Below, piece by piece: positions 1-8,471 of a stretch of DNA of 19,618 nt. Both the position numbers and the translations under genes were made by a program. Source of the stretch: GCA-2716945 sp964342835 (GTDB lineage: Bacteria > Pseudomonadota > Gammaproteobacteria > GCA-002705445 > GCA-002716945). The stretch spans positions 1-19,618 of the forward strand of contig CAYFGJ010000007.1 of NCBI GenBank assembly GCA_964342835.1, given 5' to 3'. The notes below the pieces were generated by a model. It ran no database searches. It saw only the letters and a program-made list of their open reading frames with translations, and had not been told where the DNA came from. How positions within the stretch are numbered: position 1 is the first letter of the stretch; each line of letters opens with the position of its first letter.

Positions 1-43
1 AAGCTTAGAAGGCTCGTGCTCTATCCAACTGAGCTACGTGCGC
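1..43 (-). tRNA. tRNA-Arg(TCT), 5' part only
   Basis: Read on the minus strand, the first 43 bases give an acceptor 5' strand (GCGCACG), TA, a canonical D-arm (GCTC, loop AGTTGGATA, GAGC) and an anticodon stem-loop CGAGC-CTTCTAA-GCTT. The 7-base loop places anticodon TCT at positions 34-36, so it reads AGA codons as arginine. The T-arm and the 3' acceptor strand lie beyond the window. The 5' end is only 3 nt downstream of the rmuC stop codon, so the two are probably transcribed together and separated by RNase P. Confidence 0.9.
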
Positions 44-46
44 AAT

Positions 47-991
47 TCAATCATCATTCTTTATACTGCGAAGTTTTGCAGGTGTATCTTTTTTTGGTTC
101 TAGCCCACCTATTGTACGCATTTTATCCGCTTTGTTAACAAGATTCTGAGAACGTTTATAACCTTGTTCAATCTTATTCTTAGATTTATCATATAAATCA
201 TTGAATTCCAAAAAAGATTCAGAAACTAATACAGCTGATTCATAAATAGATGTTGCCTGATCAATAACTTTTCTAATATCCTCTGATTGTTTCTTATTAT
301 TCCAAGCCCTATTTATAATCTGCAGTATTGCTATTAACGTGGTGGGGCCAACTATAGCTATTTTTTGCCTCAGAGCTTCTTTAATTAACTCTTCCTCGCA
401 AGCAATAATATAGGCACCTTCTACATTCATGAACATTATCACTAGATCTAGTGATTCTGTACCATGTGTATTTCTATAATCTGTAGATGATAGTGATTTT
501 AAATGTCTCTTTACAGAATTTATATGATTTTTTTTGTGTTCTTCTCTATTTTTATCGGTTTTAGAAGTAAGATATTGGCTATAGTCTAATAATGATACTT
601 TAGAATCAATTACAACTTTTCTATTTTCTGGAAGATTAATAATAATATCAGGCTTTTCATCACCAATTTTCTTTTGTTCGTTATAACTTAATCCTTCTTT
701 AAAACCTGCGTGTTCTAATACCATCTTTAATGAAATTTCACCAAATTGACCTTGATTTTTTGATCCCCCTCTTGTTAACAATGTATACATTTCAGTAATA
801 TTTCTAGATAATTCGTTAGTCTTTTCATATTGCGCTTGTTTGAATGATTCAATACTGTTTTTGAGTTCACTTAATGGTAATATTTGATTTAACTTTTCTT
901 GTTCATTATCAAAGGATTTCTTATTTTGTAGTAAGATATAGACAATAAGCAAGCCAATTATTAACAACAATATAGATATTTCTAACATCAT
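47..991 (-). CDS. rmuC: DNA recombination protein RmuC, short form
   Basis: RmuC-family protein (314 aa), linked in E. coli to limiting inversions and rearrangements; its nuclease-like fold suggests a role in DNA processing, but the reaction is unknown. Residues 1-22 form one hydrophobic membrane anchor. A coiled-coil-like stretch follows to about residue 75. The RmuC domain covers about 80-275 and shows a GEISL motif, KPDIIINLP, VIDSKVSL, the conserved FMNVEGAYI and VGPTTLIAIL. E. coli RmuC is about 475 aa; the difference here lies mainly in the coiled coil, while the domain looks intact. The first ATG (991) is followed by a second at 988; either could be used. A TATAAT box ends only 6 nt before the first ATG, so the mRNA may be leaderless. 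The gene diverges from a glycosyltransferase and runs into tRNA-Arg. Confidence 0.9.
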   Translation of the reverse strand: MMLEISILLLIIGLLIVYILLQNKKSFDNEQEKLNQILPLSELKNSIESFKQAQYEKTNELSRNITEMYTLLTRGGSKNQGQFGEISLKMVLEHAGFKEGLSYNEQKKIGDEKPDIIINLPENRKVVIDSKVSLLDYSQYLTSKTDKNREEHKKNHINSVKRHLKSLSSTDYRNTHGTESLDLVIMFMNVEGAYIIACEEELIKEALRQKIAIVGPTTLIAILQIINRAWNNKKQSEDIRKVIDQATSIYESAVLVSESFLEFNDLYDKSKNKIEQGYKRSQNLVNKADKMRTIGGLEPKKDTPAKLRSIKNDD

Positions 992-997
992 GCATAT

Positions 998-1003
998 ATT
1001 ATA
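998..1003 (-). promoter_or_regulatory. Candidate -10 box for rmuC
   Basis: On the minus strand the sequence reads TATAAT followed by six bases and then the rmuC ATG at 991. A start site 6-7 nt downstream of the -10 would fall on the start codon itself. No good -35 (TTGACA-like) is visible at 16-18 nt spacing. In such AT-rich DNA a perfect -10 hexamer can occur by chance. Confidence 0.35.
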
Positions 1004-1033
1004 TAACCACCAAGATATAAAATGGTTAATTAA

Positions 1034-2242
1034 ATGAAAATAATATTTTTTACTGAAAATAATAGAGCTGGCGGTATGGATAAGTTTTTAATTACTTTAA
1101 TTAAAAACTGGCCTAACAAAGATGATGAATTAATATTAATATGCAATAAAAACCATCCTGGTTTAATAGATTTAGAGAGAGATTTACCTAATAAAGTATT
1201 GATTATTAAGCACTCTATACAGTTAAATTGGTCCTTTTGTTCTCCAGTAATTGAGATATTACCTAAGTTGATACAAAGAATTTTCAGGCAAATGATGCGA
1301 ATTTTACTTGCGCCCTATCAATTTTATAAAATAAGAACCATGTTTAAAGAGCTAAATGGAGATAGATTATTAACTGTTAATGGTGCATACCCAGGTGGGG
1401 AAACATGCAGATTATCTAACATTGCTTGGTATGCATTAGGATTGGGCATATCTATTCATAACATACATAATTTTGCCTTAAAACCACGATTTATATTTAG
1501 TTGGTATGAAAGGTATATTGACAAAATGTTAATTAAATCATGTAAATATTTCGTAACTGTCTCTAAATCTTGTTCTGAATCATTATTTGATAGATTACGA
1601 TCTAATAATGAAAATATTGTTACAATTTACAATGGTTTAGACTTTAAACCTAATTTATCTTCTAATCATCATAAGGTTCTACGAGAATTAAATATTACCC
1701 ATCGGAAAGATGTTCTAATAATGTTAGGGACATATGAAGAAAGAAAAGGACATGAGTTTTTATTAAGGGCTATGCAATTAGTATTTAATGCTAAACCACA
1801 TCTTCATCTTCTAATTTGTGGTACTGGAACACATAAAGAAAAGGAAATAATTGAATCTAATATAAAAAAATATATACCAGGAAAAAATATTCACTTACTT
1901 GGTTTTGTCCAAGATGCTGAAACATTAATTAGCTCATCATATATACTTCTAATACCCAGCCAAGATCAAGAATCTTTTGGGCTAACAGCTGTAGAAGCCA
2001 TGCAAAGAGGTATACCTGTGGTAACAACAGATGTTGGTGGTCTTTCAGAAACTATCGGTCCAGATGGTTTTTGCGGATATATATGTAATAAAAGTAATAT
2101 TGAATGTTTTTCTAAAAAGATATTATATCTTATTGATAATAAAGATATTTATAAAAATATGAGTAACAATGGTATTAAACGATCTAAAGAACTTTTCACA
2201 TCAAAAAGAATGGTAAATGAATATTTTAAGCTTCTCAATTAG
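1034..2242 (+). CDS. GT4-family glycosyltransferase
   Basis: Retaining GT-B glycosyltransferase of family 4 (402 aa), which transfers a sugar from a nucleotide-sugar donor to an acceptor, probably for a surface glycan or lipopolysaccharide; donor and acceptor cannot be read from sequence. The N-terminal half (1-200) has the acceptor-side Rossmann start MKIIFFTENNRAGGMDKF. The C-terminal half carries IYNGLD (199-203 region), the donor-site Lys of ERKGHEF (K238), GTG (263-265) and the E-x7-E signature E313-E321 in ESFGLTAVEAM. No signal peptide or clear membrane helix. It stands alone on the plus strand between minus-strand rmuC and tRNA-Ser, with no other glycan genes nearby, so it looks inserted between two otherwise co-oriented blocks. 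No strong Shine-Dalgarno precedes the ATG. Confidence 0.88.
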   Translation: MKIIFFTENNRAGGMDKFLITLIKNWPNKDDELILICNKNHPGLIDLERDLPNKVLIIKHSIQLNWSFCSPVIEILPKLIQRIFRQMMRILLAPYQFYKIRTMFKELNGDRLLTVNGAYPGGETCRLSNIAWYALGLGISIHNIHNFALKPRFIFSWYERYIDKMLIKSCKYFVTVSKSCSESLFDRLRSNNENIVTIYNGLDFKPNLSSNHHKVLRELNITHRKDVLIMLGTYEERKGHEFLLRAMQLVFNAKPHLHLLICGTGTHKEKEIIESNIKKYIPGKNIHLLGFVQDAETLISSSYILLIPSQDQESFGLTAVEAMQRGIPVVTTDVGGLSETIGPDGFCGYICNKSNIECFSKKILYLIDNKDIYKNMSNNGIKRSKELFTSKRMVNEYFKLLN

Positions 2243-2258
2243 CTCGAAAGATATCTTC

Positions 2259-2348
2259 TGGAGAAGGAGGGATTCGAACCCTCGGTAGAGTTATAAACCC
2301 TACAACACCTTAGCAGGGTGCCGCTTTCAACCACTCAGCCACTTCTCC
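2259..2348 (-). tRNA. tRNA-Ser(GCT)
   Basis: A full class II tRNA on the minus strand: acceptor GGAGAAG/CTTCTCC (7 bp), a D-arm beginning at GCTGAG, an anticodon stem-loop GCACC-CTGCTAA-GGTGT giving anticodon GCT, a long variable arm (GTAGGGTT pairing with AACTCTAC around a TATA loop) and a T-arm GAGGG-TTCGAAT-CCCTC. The long variable arm is the hallmark of serine tRNAs. The discriminator base is A rather than the usual G, and CCA is not encoded (the next bases are GAA). It lies 13 nt after csrA on the same strand, the classic gammaproteobacterial csrA-tRNA-Ser order. Confidence 0.96.
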
Positions 2349-2361
2349 TTCAGTGATTAAC

Positions 2362-2601
2362 CTATTCCTGAGTAACTTCTATATCTGTTGATGTTTCATC
2401 ATCAGAATTTGATGATAGTTTATCCTTTTTATTGTCTTTATCATCCTTAATTTTTGAATATATTTCTTCTCTATGGACAATAACATTTTTTGGTGCATCT
2501 ATTCCTAGTCTAATCTGACTTCCTTTTACACCCAAGATGACAATTTTTGCATCATCTCCAATCATCAAAGCTTCTCCGACTCGCCTCGTCAATATAAGCA
2601 C
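2362..2601 (-). CDS. csrA: Carbon storage regulator CsrA/RsmA with extended acidic tail
   Basis: Homodimeric RNA-binding regulator that binds GGA motifs in mRNA leaders and blocks or remodels translation. Residues 1-51 match CsrA closely: [25 protein letters not shown] and IVHREEIY, with the RNA-contact residues L4 and R44 in place. Residues 52-79 are a hydrophilic Asp/Lys/Ser-rich tail, making it longer than the 61 aa E. coli protein. The start codon is GTG at 2601, fixed by the family's N-terminus and by a G-rich Shine-Dalgarno (AAGGGGG) 5 nt upstream. A GGA triplet overlaps that site and could serve autoregulation. It follows lysC by 37 nt and precedes tRNA-Ser. Confidence 0.97.
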   Translation of the reverse strand: MLILTRRVGEALMIGDDAKIVILGVKGSQIRLGIDAPKNVIVHREEIYSKIKDDKDNKKDKLSSNSDDETSTDIEVTQE

Positions 2602-2617
2602 GATAACCCCCTTCCAT
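2602..2617 (-). promoter_or_regulatory. csrA ribosome-binding site with GGA motif
   Basis: Minus strand reads ATGGAAGGGGG, then 5 nt, then the GTG start. The run of G is a strong ribosome-binding site that supports the GTG choice. The GGA next to it is the core of CsrA recognition and sits where bound CsrA would occlude ribosomes, as known for E. coli csrA. CsrA binding here is inference. Confidence 0.5.
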
Positions 2618-2638
2618 TTTGTGTTTAGCTTCCTATTA

Positions 2639-3856
2639 TTACTTTTTATCTAGCTTAAATTCATTATGTAATGCCTGAACAGCTAATTCTAGGTTTTTTT
2701 GTTCAATAACAACAGAAATCTTAATTTCTGATGTTGATATCATCCTAATATTAATGCGTTTTTTTGCTAAACACCCAAACATCTTACCAGCAATACCAGC
2801 ATGCGATCGCATTCCTACGCCTACTAAAGAAAGTTTAACAATATTTTTAGTAGATTTAATGGAATCATAACCCATATTTTTCTTATTTTTTTCAATAACT
2901 TGTATAGCTTTTTTAAAATCATTTCTACTTACTGTAAAAGTGAAATCAGCTAGATCATTTGATCCGACATTTTGTACAATCATATCTACTTCAATATTAG
3001 CATTACCAATAGGACTTAAAATTTTAGCTGCGACACCTGGACGGTCTTTAACTCCTTTTATCATGATTTCTGATTCATTTTTAGTAAACGCTATACCAGA
3101 TATCAAAGCATCTTCCATTCTCCTCTCCTCTTTTTTGATTAAAGTTCCATTTCCATCTTGATGTGCATGTAATACTCTGAGAGGTACATTATATTTACTA
3201 GCAAACTCTACCGATCTTAGTTGTAACACTTTTGAACCAAGCCCAGATAATTCAAGCATTTCTTCATACGTTAATATATCTAATTTTCTTGCTTTAGAAC
3301 AATACTTAGGATCTGTAGTGTATACACCATCAACATCTGTATAAATTTGACATTCTTTAGCTTTTAAAGCAGCAGCAATTGCAACAGCAGATGTATCAGA
3401 TCCACCTCTTCCAAGAGTTGTTATATCACCTTTTTTATTCATCCCTTGAAAACCAGCAATTATTATTACAGAGTTTTTTGTAAACTCTTTTTTAATTTTT
3501 GAAACATTAATATTTAATATTCTAGCTTTAGAATATTCATTATTAGTTATAATACCTGCCTGCCACCCAGTTAATGATGTTGCAGATATAGCATTATCAT
3601 TTAATACCATCGATAAAAGTGCAATACTAATTTGTTCACCTGATGAAACTAACAAGTCATAATCACGTGGATTTGGATTCTTTGATGATTTATAAGCCAT
3701 TGAAACAAGTTCATCGGTTGTACTACCCATAGCTGAAAGTATTACTACAATCTTTTTGTTTTTCTTTACATCAATTGAAATATCACGAGCTATTTTCCTT
3801 ATTTTCGAGATAGTTGATACTGATGTACCACCATATTTTTTAACTAATAACGACAT
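2639..3856 (-). CDS. lysC: Aspartate kinase, LysC type with two ACT domains
   Basis: Phosphorylates L-aspartate to aspartyl-4-phosphate, the first step toward lysine, threonine, methionine and diaminopimelate (405 aa, usual length for the monofunctional Pseudomonas-type enzyme). The kinase domain (1-245) has KKYGGTSV (6-13) for ATP/aspartate binding, the SSGEQIS substrate loop, GRGGSDTSA (about 148-156) and VYTTDPK. Two ACT regulatory domains follow (about 265-335 and 342-400), where lysine/threonine feedback normally acts. It starts only 4 nt after alaS ends, so it is co-transcribed; no Shine-Dalgarno is visible in the A/T-only gap. The alaS-lysC-csrA order is conserved in gammaproteobacteria. 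Confidence 0.96.
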   Translation of the reverse strand: MSLLVKKYGGTSVSTISKIRKIARDISIDVKKNKKIVVILSAMGSTTDELVSMAYKSSKNPNPRDYDLLVSSGEQISIALLSMVLNDNAISATSLTGWQAGIITNNEYSKARILNINVSKIKKEFTKNSVIIIAGFQGMNKKGDITTLGRGGSDTSAVAIAAALKAKECQIYTDVDGVYTTDPKYCSKARKLDILTYEEMLELSGLGSKVLQLRSVEFASKYNVPLRVLHAHQDGNGTLIKKEERRMEDALISGIAFTKNESEIMIKGVKDRPGVAAKILSPIGNANIEVDMIVQNVGSNDLADFTFTVSRNDFKKAIQVIEKNKKNMGYDSIKSTKNIVKLSLVGVGMRSHAGIAGKMFGCLAKKRINIRMISTSEIKISVVIEQKNLELAVQALHNEFKLDKK

Positions 3857-3860
3857 ATTT

Positions 3861-6434
3861 TTATTTTTTATTTAAAAAGGATTCAACATAACTTAGAACA
3901 TTATCAGATGTTTGATCTAATATTTTTGTAGTTGCAAATGTTTCGCTACCACCGCCTTTTGAGTTGAATTCATTATTCATTTTTTCTACAATTTGTTTGG
4001 CATTATATATATGTTTGGAAGATTTTGAAACACCAACATAACAACTAATTATATTTTTATGATCTTGAACAAGTATAGAAATTGAATCTTGATATTGATT
4101 TTTAATTAGATCAGAAAGAATTTTGATTTGATCATTATTTAAATCCGAACAGTCTTTCAAAAATAATTTTGATGAATTAATACTTATGACATCATCTTTG
4201 ATAGATTTGAAAACATATTGAGCAAGTGTTTTGTTAAGATTAGAAATATTAGTTAATATATTTTTTTGATCATCTTGTAAGGATTGGATTTTGTTAATTA
4301 ATGTAGTTCTATTAGAATTAAATAAATTACATAAATTTTTACTCAAATCAGATAAGTTAGTATAATCCTGATAAATTTCATCGCCAGTAATAGCTTCAAT
4401 TCTTCTTACTCCAGTAGATACACTTGTTTCAGATACTATCTTAAACATACCAATTGAAGAAGTTGAAGAAACATGTGTTCCTCCACATAATTCTATAGAT
4501 TTTTTTCCAATAAAGAGTACTCTTACATTATCTTCATATTTTTCATCAAAAAAAGCTAAAGCTCCATTTTTGACGGCTCTGTTATAATCCATATTTTTGA
4601 TTCTTGTTTTAGTGTCTCTCTTTACTTCTTGCATAACAGAAGTTTCTATATCTTTAATTTCATCTACTGTTAATGGCTTTGGATGAGTAAAATCAAATCT
4701 AAGATATTTATCGTTTACTAAAGAACCTTGTTGTTGCACATGCTTGCCTAAAGTTTCACGTAACGCTTGATGTAATAAATGTGTTGAAGAATGATTTACT
4801 GTAACTTTATTTCTTCTTTCTAAATTGATATGAGAACTAACTGTATCTGAAACAGATAATGTACCTTTTTTAAGAACACCATAATGTACAATGCAGTTAT
4901 TGACTTTTTGTACATTCTGAACAAAAAATATAGAGTTTTTATTTTCTATAGTCCCTATGTCTGATATTTGTCCTCCACCTTCTGGATAAAAGACACTTGA
5001 TGATAATATAATTATTATTTTTTTATTTGAAGTATTAATTTTATTAACACTTTTGTTAGCACTATAAATTGCCAAAATTTTAGTTTTATTAGAATATTTC
5101 TCATAACCAACAAATTTAGATTTTAATTTATTATCAATATAAGATAAATTTGAATCACCAAACATACTAGATTTTTTACTTTGTATTTTCTGTTTTTTCA
5201 TTAATTTATTAAAACCATCTAAATCAATTGATAATTTTTTTTCACTAGCTATCTCTTGTGTTATTTCAACTGGTAAACCATAAGTATCATACAACTTGAA
5301 CACCGAATCGCCGTCTAAAGATTTTTTATCCTCTGTAATCTTATTAATCAATTCAAGACCATGAGATAATGTATTTAAACACGCTTTTTCTTCATCAAGG
5401 ATTATGTTTTTTATTTTTTTATGATTTTCTTTTATTTCAGGATAAGTTTTACCTAAAGTATTTTTAACAGTGTCTACACAAGTATAAAGAAAAGGATCGG
5501 TAACACCTGAGTTATACAAATACCTTATTGATCTTCTTATTAATCTTCTTAACACATATCCTCTTCCTTCTTTATCAGGGAGTACACCATCAGAAATTAA
5601 AACGCACGCTGCTCTGCAATGATCCATAATTATTTTTTTTGTAGAGAAATCAATTTTTTTTATTTTTTTAATTTTATTTAAATAAGTATATAAGTCAGTA
5701 AAAATAGATGTATTGAAATTATCTAATTTGTTTTCAATAACAGCTTGGATTCTCTCTAACCCCATTCCGGTATCAACACATCTTTTTGGCAGATTACTTA
5801 ACTTGCCTGATTGATCTCTGTCAAATTGAGTAAAAACTAGATTCCATATTTCAGAATATCTTTCACCTGTATCCCCAGAACCAGGTTTTTCCCCAATCAA
5901 TTTTTCACCTAAATCATAATAAATTTCAGTACATGGCCCGCAAGGTCCTGTATCACCCATTTGCCAAAAATTATCTTTATCATCTAAATAAGATAATGAT
6001 TGTTCGTCAATGCCAATTTTATTTAACCAAATATCTGCACTCTCACTATCATTTTTATGTACTGAAACATAAAGTTTATTGACATCGAGATTTAATTCTT
6101 TAACTAAGAAATTCCAAGCTAATTCTATAGCTTCTTCCTTAAAATAGTCTCCAAAACTAAAATTTCCTAACATTTCAAAAAAAGATTGGTGTCTATTGGT
6201 AAAACCAATATTGTCTAAATCATTATGTTTGCCTCCAACTCTTAAACATTTTTGACATGTTACAACTCTTTTATATTTAGGTTTTTCATTTCCTAAGAAA
6301 ATATCTTTAAATTGAACCATACCTGAATTTGTGAATAACAAACTATTGTCATTGACCGGGATAACTGAACTTGAAGTTAATATTTTATGTTTTTGATCTT
6401 TAAAATAATTTAAAAACTTTTTTCTTATATTCAT
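3861..6434 (-). CDS. alaS: Alanyl-tRNA synthetase
   Basis: Class II synthetase that charges tRNA-Ala (857 aa from the chosen start; E. coli 876). The catalytic core is at the N-terminus: SSSVIPVNDNSLLFTNSGM, FKDIFLG, class II motif 2 in the TNRHQSFFEMLGNFSFGDY region, and GDTGPCGPCTEIY. The editing domain carries the zinc site HxxxH in NHSSTHLLHQALRE (about 545-555) with CGGTH about 100 residues later. A coiled C-Ala domain follows, with GGGSETFATT near the end. A TTG three codons upstream (6443) could extend the frame, but the ATG at 6434 fits the family N-terminus. It overlaps the recX stop as ATGA, indicating translational coupling. Complete, no frameshift. Confidence 0.97.
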   Translation of the reverse strand: MNIRKKFLNYFKDQKHKILTSSSVIPVNDNSLLFTNSGMVQFKDIFLGNEKPKYKRVVTCQKCLRVGGKHNDLDNIGFTNRHQSFFEMLGNFSFGDYFKEEAIELAWNFLVKELNLDVNKLYVSVHKNDSESADIWLNKIGIDEQSLSYLDDKDNFWQMGDTGPCGPCTEIYYDLGEKLIGEKPGSGDTGERYSEIWNLVFTQFDRDQSGKLSNLPKRCVDTGMGLERIQAVIENKLDNFNTSIFTDLYTYLNKIKKIKKIDFSTKKIIMDHCRAACVLISDGVLPDKEGRGYVLRRLIRRSIRYLYNSGVTDPFLYTCVDTVKNTLGKTYPEIKENHKKIKNIILDEEKACLNTLSHGLELINKITEDKKSLDGDSVFKLYDTYGLPVEITQEIASEKKLSIDLDGFNKLMKKQKIQSKKSSMFGDSNLSYIDNKLKSKFVGYEKYSNKTKILAIYSANKSVNKINTSNKKIIIILSSSVFYPEGGGQISDIGTIENKNSIFFVQNVQKVNNCIVHYGVLKKGTLSVSDTVSSHINLERRNKVTVNHSSTHLLHQALRETLGKHVQQQGSLVNDKYLRFDFTHPKPLTVDEIKDIETSVMQEVKRDTKTRIKNMDYNRAVKNGALAFFDEKYEDNVRVLFIGKKSIELCGGTHVSSTSSIGMFKIVSETSVSTGVRRIEAITGDEIYQDYTNLSDLSKNLCNLFNSNRTTLINKIQSLQDDQKNILTNISNLNKTLAQYVFKSIKDDVISINSSKLFLKDCSDLNNDQIKILSDLIKNQYQDSISILVQDHKNIISCYVGVSKSSKHIYNAKQIVEKMNNEFNSKGGGSETFATTKILDQTSDNVLSYVESFLNKK

Positions 6435-6892
6435 AATTTCCAAAATTTATTAATAGCATCATCAATAGTTTTTTTAATAAAACCCCTGTTAGAAAGAAAA
6501 AATTTTTGTTTTTCTATAATCTTGTCATCTGTTAGAGTATTTGGATATGATTTTTTATCGAGTGCTTTTATAGCTGATTCAAGCCACTCATTATCATCAT
6601 ATAATGTTAAATACTTATTTATTATTTTTATATTAATTTTCTTTTTTATAAGTTCAGATCTTATTAAATTTGGGCCTTTTTGATTATGATATTTAGATTG
6701 AACATATGTCTCCACAAATCTTTCATCTGATTGTAATCCAAGCTCTGCAAAACTATCTAAACATGTCTCAATATCGTCAGATTCAAATTTTTTTTGAAAT
6801 AGTTTATCAAAAAGTTCTGAACGTGAATGCTCTCTAATGCTAAGGTACCGAGAAATAGAGTTTTTTATCTCATCAATTTGACTGCTGCTCAT
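6431..6892 (-). CDS. recX: RecA regulator RecX
   Basis: Small all-helical protein that binds within the RecA filament groove and inhibits recombination (153 aa, normal for RecX). Seen: three-helix repeats with [19 protein letters not shown] N-terminal helix, the conserved [15 protein letters not shown] segment, a [14 protein letters not shown] segment and C-terminal [16 protein letters not shown]. It overlaps the 3' end of recA by 20 nt and starts with ATG AGC AGC, so it is translated from the recA transcript. Its stop overlaps the alaS start. Sequence is divergent, but position and repeats make the call secure. Confidence 0.92.
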   Translation of the reverse strand: MSSSQIDEIKNSISRYLSIREHSRSELFDKLFQKKFESDDIETCLDSFAELGLQSDERFVETYVQSKYHNQKGPNLIRSELIKKKINIKIINKYLTLYDDNEWLESAIKALDKKSYPNTLTDDKIIEKQKFFLSNRGFIKKTIDDAINKFWKL

Positions 6893-7931
6893 CGCTAACT
6901 ATATCTACTTGCTCATCATTTTCAGGAATAGCTGGCATATTTTCATTAATAGCAAGTTTTTTAATCTTGTTATAGATTTCCTTAGCTATTTTCGGATTAT
7001 CTTTAAGAAATATTCTAGAATTATCTTTGCCTTGCCCTATTCTATCTTTACCATAACTATACCATGCGCCTGCTTTCTCTAAAATATTGTATTTAACACC
7101 AAGATCGATCAGTTCTGACTCTTTTGATACACCTTCTCCATACAAGATATCAAACTCTGCAATCCTAAAAGGCGGAGCGACCTTATTTTTAACAATTTTA
7201 ATTCTAGTTTCATTTCCTATAATTTCATCTCCTTTTTTAATTGCCCCAATTCTTCTAATATCAAGTCTCACTGATGAATAGAATTTCAATGCATTACCGC
7301 CAGTTGTTGTCTCTGGACTTCCAAACATTACACCAATTTTCATGCGTATCTGATTGATAAATATCAATAAAGTATTAGATTTTTTTATATTTGCAGCTAA
7401 CTTACGAAGAGCCTGAGACATTAATCTTGCTTGTAAACCCATATGTGAGTCACCCATATCACCATCAATTTCAGCCTTCGGCGTTAATGCGGCTACTGAA
7501 TCAATAACAATCGTATTGACAGCACCGGATCTTACTAAAGTATCAGCAATTTCTAATGCTTGTTCTCCTGAATCTGGCTGTGAAAGCAGTAAATCATCAA
7601 TATTTACTCCTAAATTTGCTGCATATTTTGGGTCTAAAGCATGCTCAGCATCAATAAATGCAGCTGTTCCACCTTCTTTTTGAGATTCAGCTATAACCTG
7701 TAAGGTCATAGTCGTTTTACCAGAGGATTCTGGACCATATATTTCTATTACTCTGCCTTTTGGTAATCCACCAATACCAAGTGCCAAATCTAAACTGAGG
7801 GAACCGGTTGAAACAGCTTCTATATCAGGATAAGCAGCTCCATCACCTAACTTCATTAAAGCTCCTTTACCATGTTCTTTTTCTATTTGACTGATTGCTG
7901 ATTGAAGTGCTTTTTCTTTATTTTCTTCCAT
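6873..7931 (-). CDS. recA: Recombinase RecA
   Basis: ATP-dependent strand-exchange protein for homologous recombination and SOS induction (352 aa). Walker A is GPESSGKT (66-73), Walker [10 protein letters not shown] (141-149), the MAW-like [13 protein letters not shown] lies at 116-128, and DNA-binding loop L2 falls at about 195-210 ([19 protein letters not shown]). The C-terminus ends in an acidic tail. A GAGG Shine-Dalgarno lies 9 nt before the ATG. The 54 nt gap to pncC holds no CTG-N10-CAG LexA box that I can see, so SOS control by a gammaproteobacterial LexA is not evident. It heads the recA-recX-alaS-lysC-csrA string. Confidence 0.99.
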   Translation of the reverse strand: MEENKEKALQSAISQIEKEHGKGALMKLGDGAAYPDIEAVSTGSLSLDLALGIGGLPKGRVIEIYGPESSGKTTMTLQVIAESQKEGGTAAFIDAEHALDPKYAANLGVNIDDLLLSQPDSGEQALEIADTLVRSGAVNTIVIDSVAALTPKAEIDGDMGDSHMGLQARLMSQALRKLAANIKKSNTLLIFINQIRMKIGVMFGSPETTTGGNALKFYSSVRLDIRRIGAIKKGDEIIGNETRIKIVKNKVAPPFRIAEFDILYGEGVSKESELIDLGVKYNILEKAGAWYSYGKDRIGQGKDNSRIFLKDNPKIAKEIYNKIKKLAINENMPAIPENDEQVDIVSDEQQSN

Positions 7932-7985
7932 TTGTTACTGCCTCATATAATTAAAATTGATGTGTTTTATATATCATGATAACAA

Positions 7986-8471
7986 TTATATGCCTTGAAT
8001 GAAATCATATAAGCCCAATATAGCAATTTTAGCAGCTTCATCACGATTGGATTGACGGTCTCCTGAGAGTTTTTTAAATTCTGTTTTAATCATCGAACTT
8101 GAGCTCCAACAGAACCAAACATGGCCAATTTTATCATTCTTGCTATTATCTGATGGCCCCATAACTCCAGAAATACTAACAACTATGTCGCTTTTTGTTT
8201 TTTTTAATAAACCATTTGACATTTCTATGACAACATCTTCTGAAACAGCTCCTTGGGTAGATATTAATTCAGATGAAACTCCTAATAAGAAATTTTTAGA
8301 TTTATTTGAATAAACAATAATCGCTGAATCAAAAAACTTTGATGACCCAGGTAAATCTGTAAGATATTTAGAAATTAATCCACCTGTACATGACTCGGCA
8401 GATGATATGGTGACTTGTTTTTTGATGGCTAATTTCATCAAATCTTTTACAATATCTAAGATGTTATTCAT
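7986..8471 (-). CDS. pncC: Nicotinamide-nucleotide amidase PncC (CinA C-terminal domain)
   Basis: Deamidates nicotinamide mononucleotide to nicotinic acid mononucleotide, salvaging the NMN released by DNA ligase. At 161 aa it is a stand-alone CinA C-terminal domain. Seen: SSAESCTGGLIS (23-34) with the likely catalytic Ser in ESCTGG (S27), Tyr in VYSNKSK (Y54), QGAVSEDVV, SISGVMGPS and the final GDRQSNRDEAA. This enzyme commonly sits directly upstream of recA in gammaproteobacteria, as here. It diverges from nadK across 65 nt, putting two NAD-metabolism genes back to back. The start ATG is preceded by a weak AGAG. Confidence 0.93.
   Translation of the reverse strand: MNNILDIVKDLMKLAIKKQVTISSAESCTGGLISKYLTDLPGSSKFFDSAIIVYSNKSKNFLLGVSSELISTQGAVSEDVVIEMSNGLLKKTKSDIVVSISGVMGPSDNSKNDKIGHVWFCWSSSSMIKTEFKKLSGDRQSNRDEAAKIAILGLYDFIQGI

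Noticed and set aside
2248..2257. Palindrome AAGATATCTT between the glycosyltransferase and tRNA-Ser, considered as terminator or integration site
   Set aside because: Short, no loop, no T tract, and no integrase gene or repeated tRNA end nearby.
2940..3161. Plus-strand 73-codon open frame opposite lysC
   Set aside because: It lies entirely inside the conserved lysC gene on the other strand and has no recognisable domain or ribosome-binding site.
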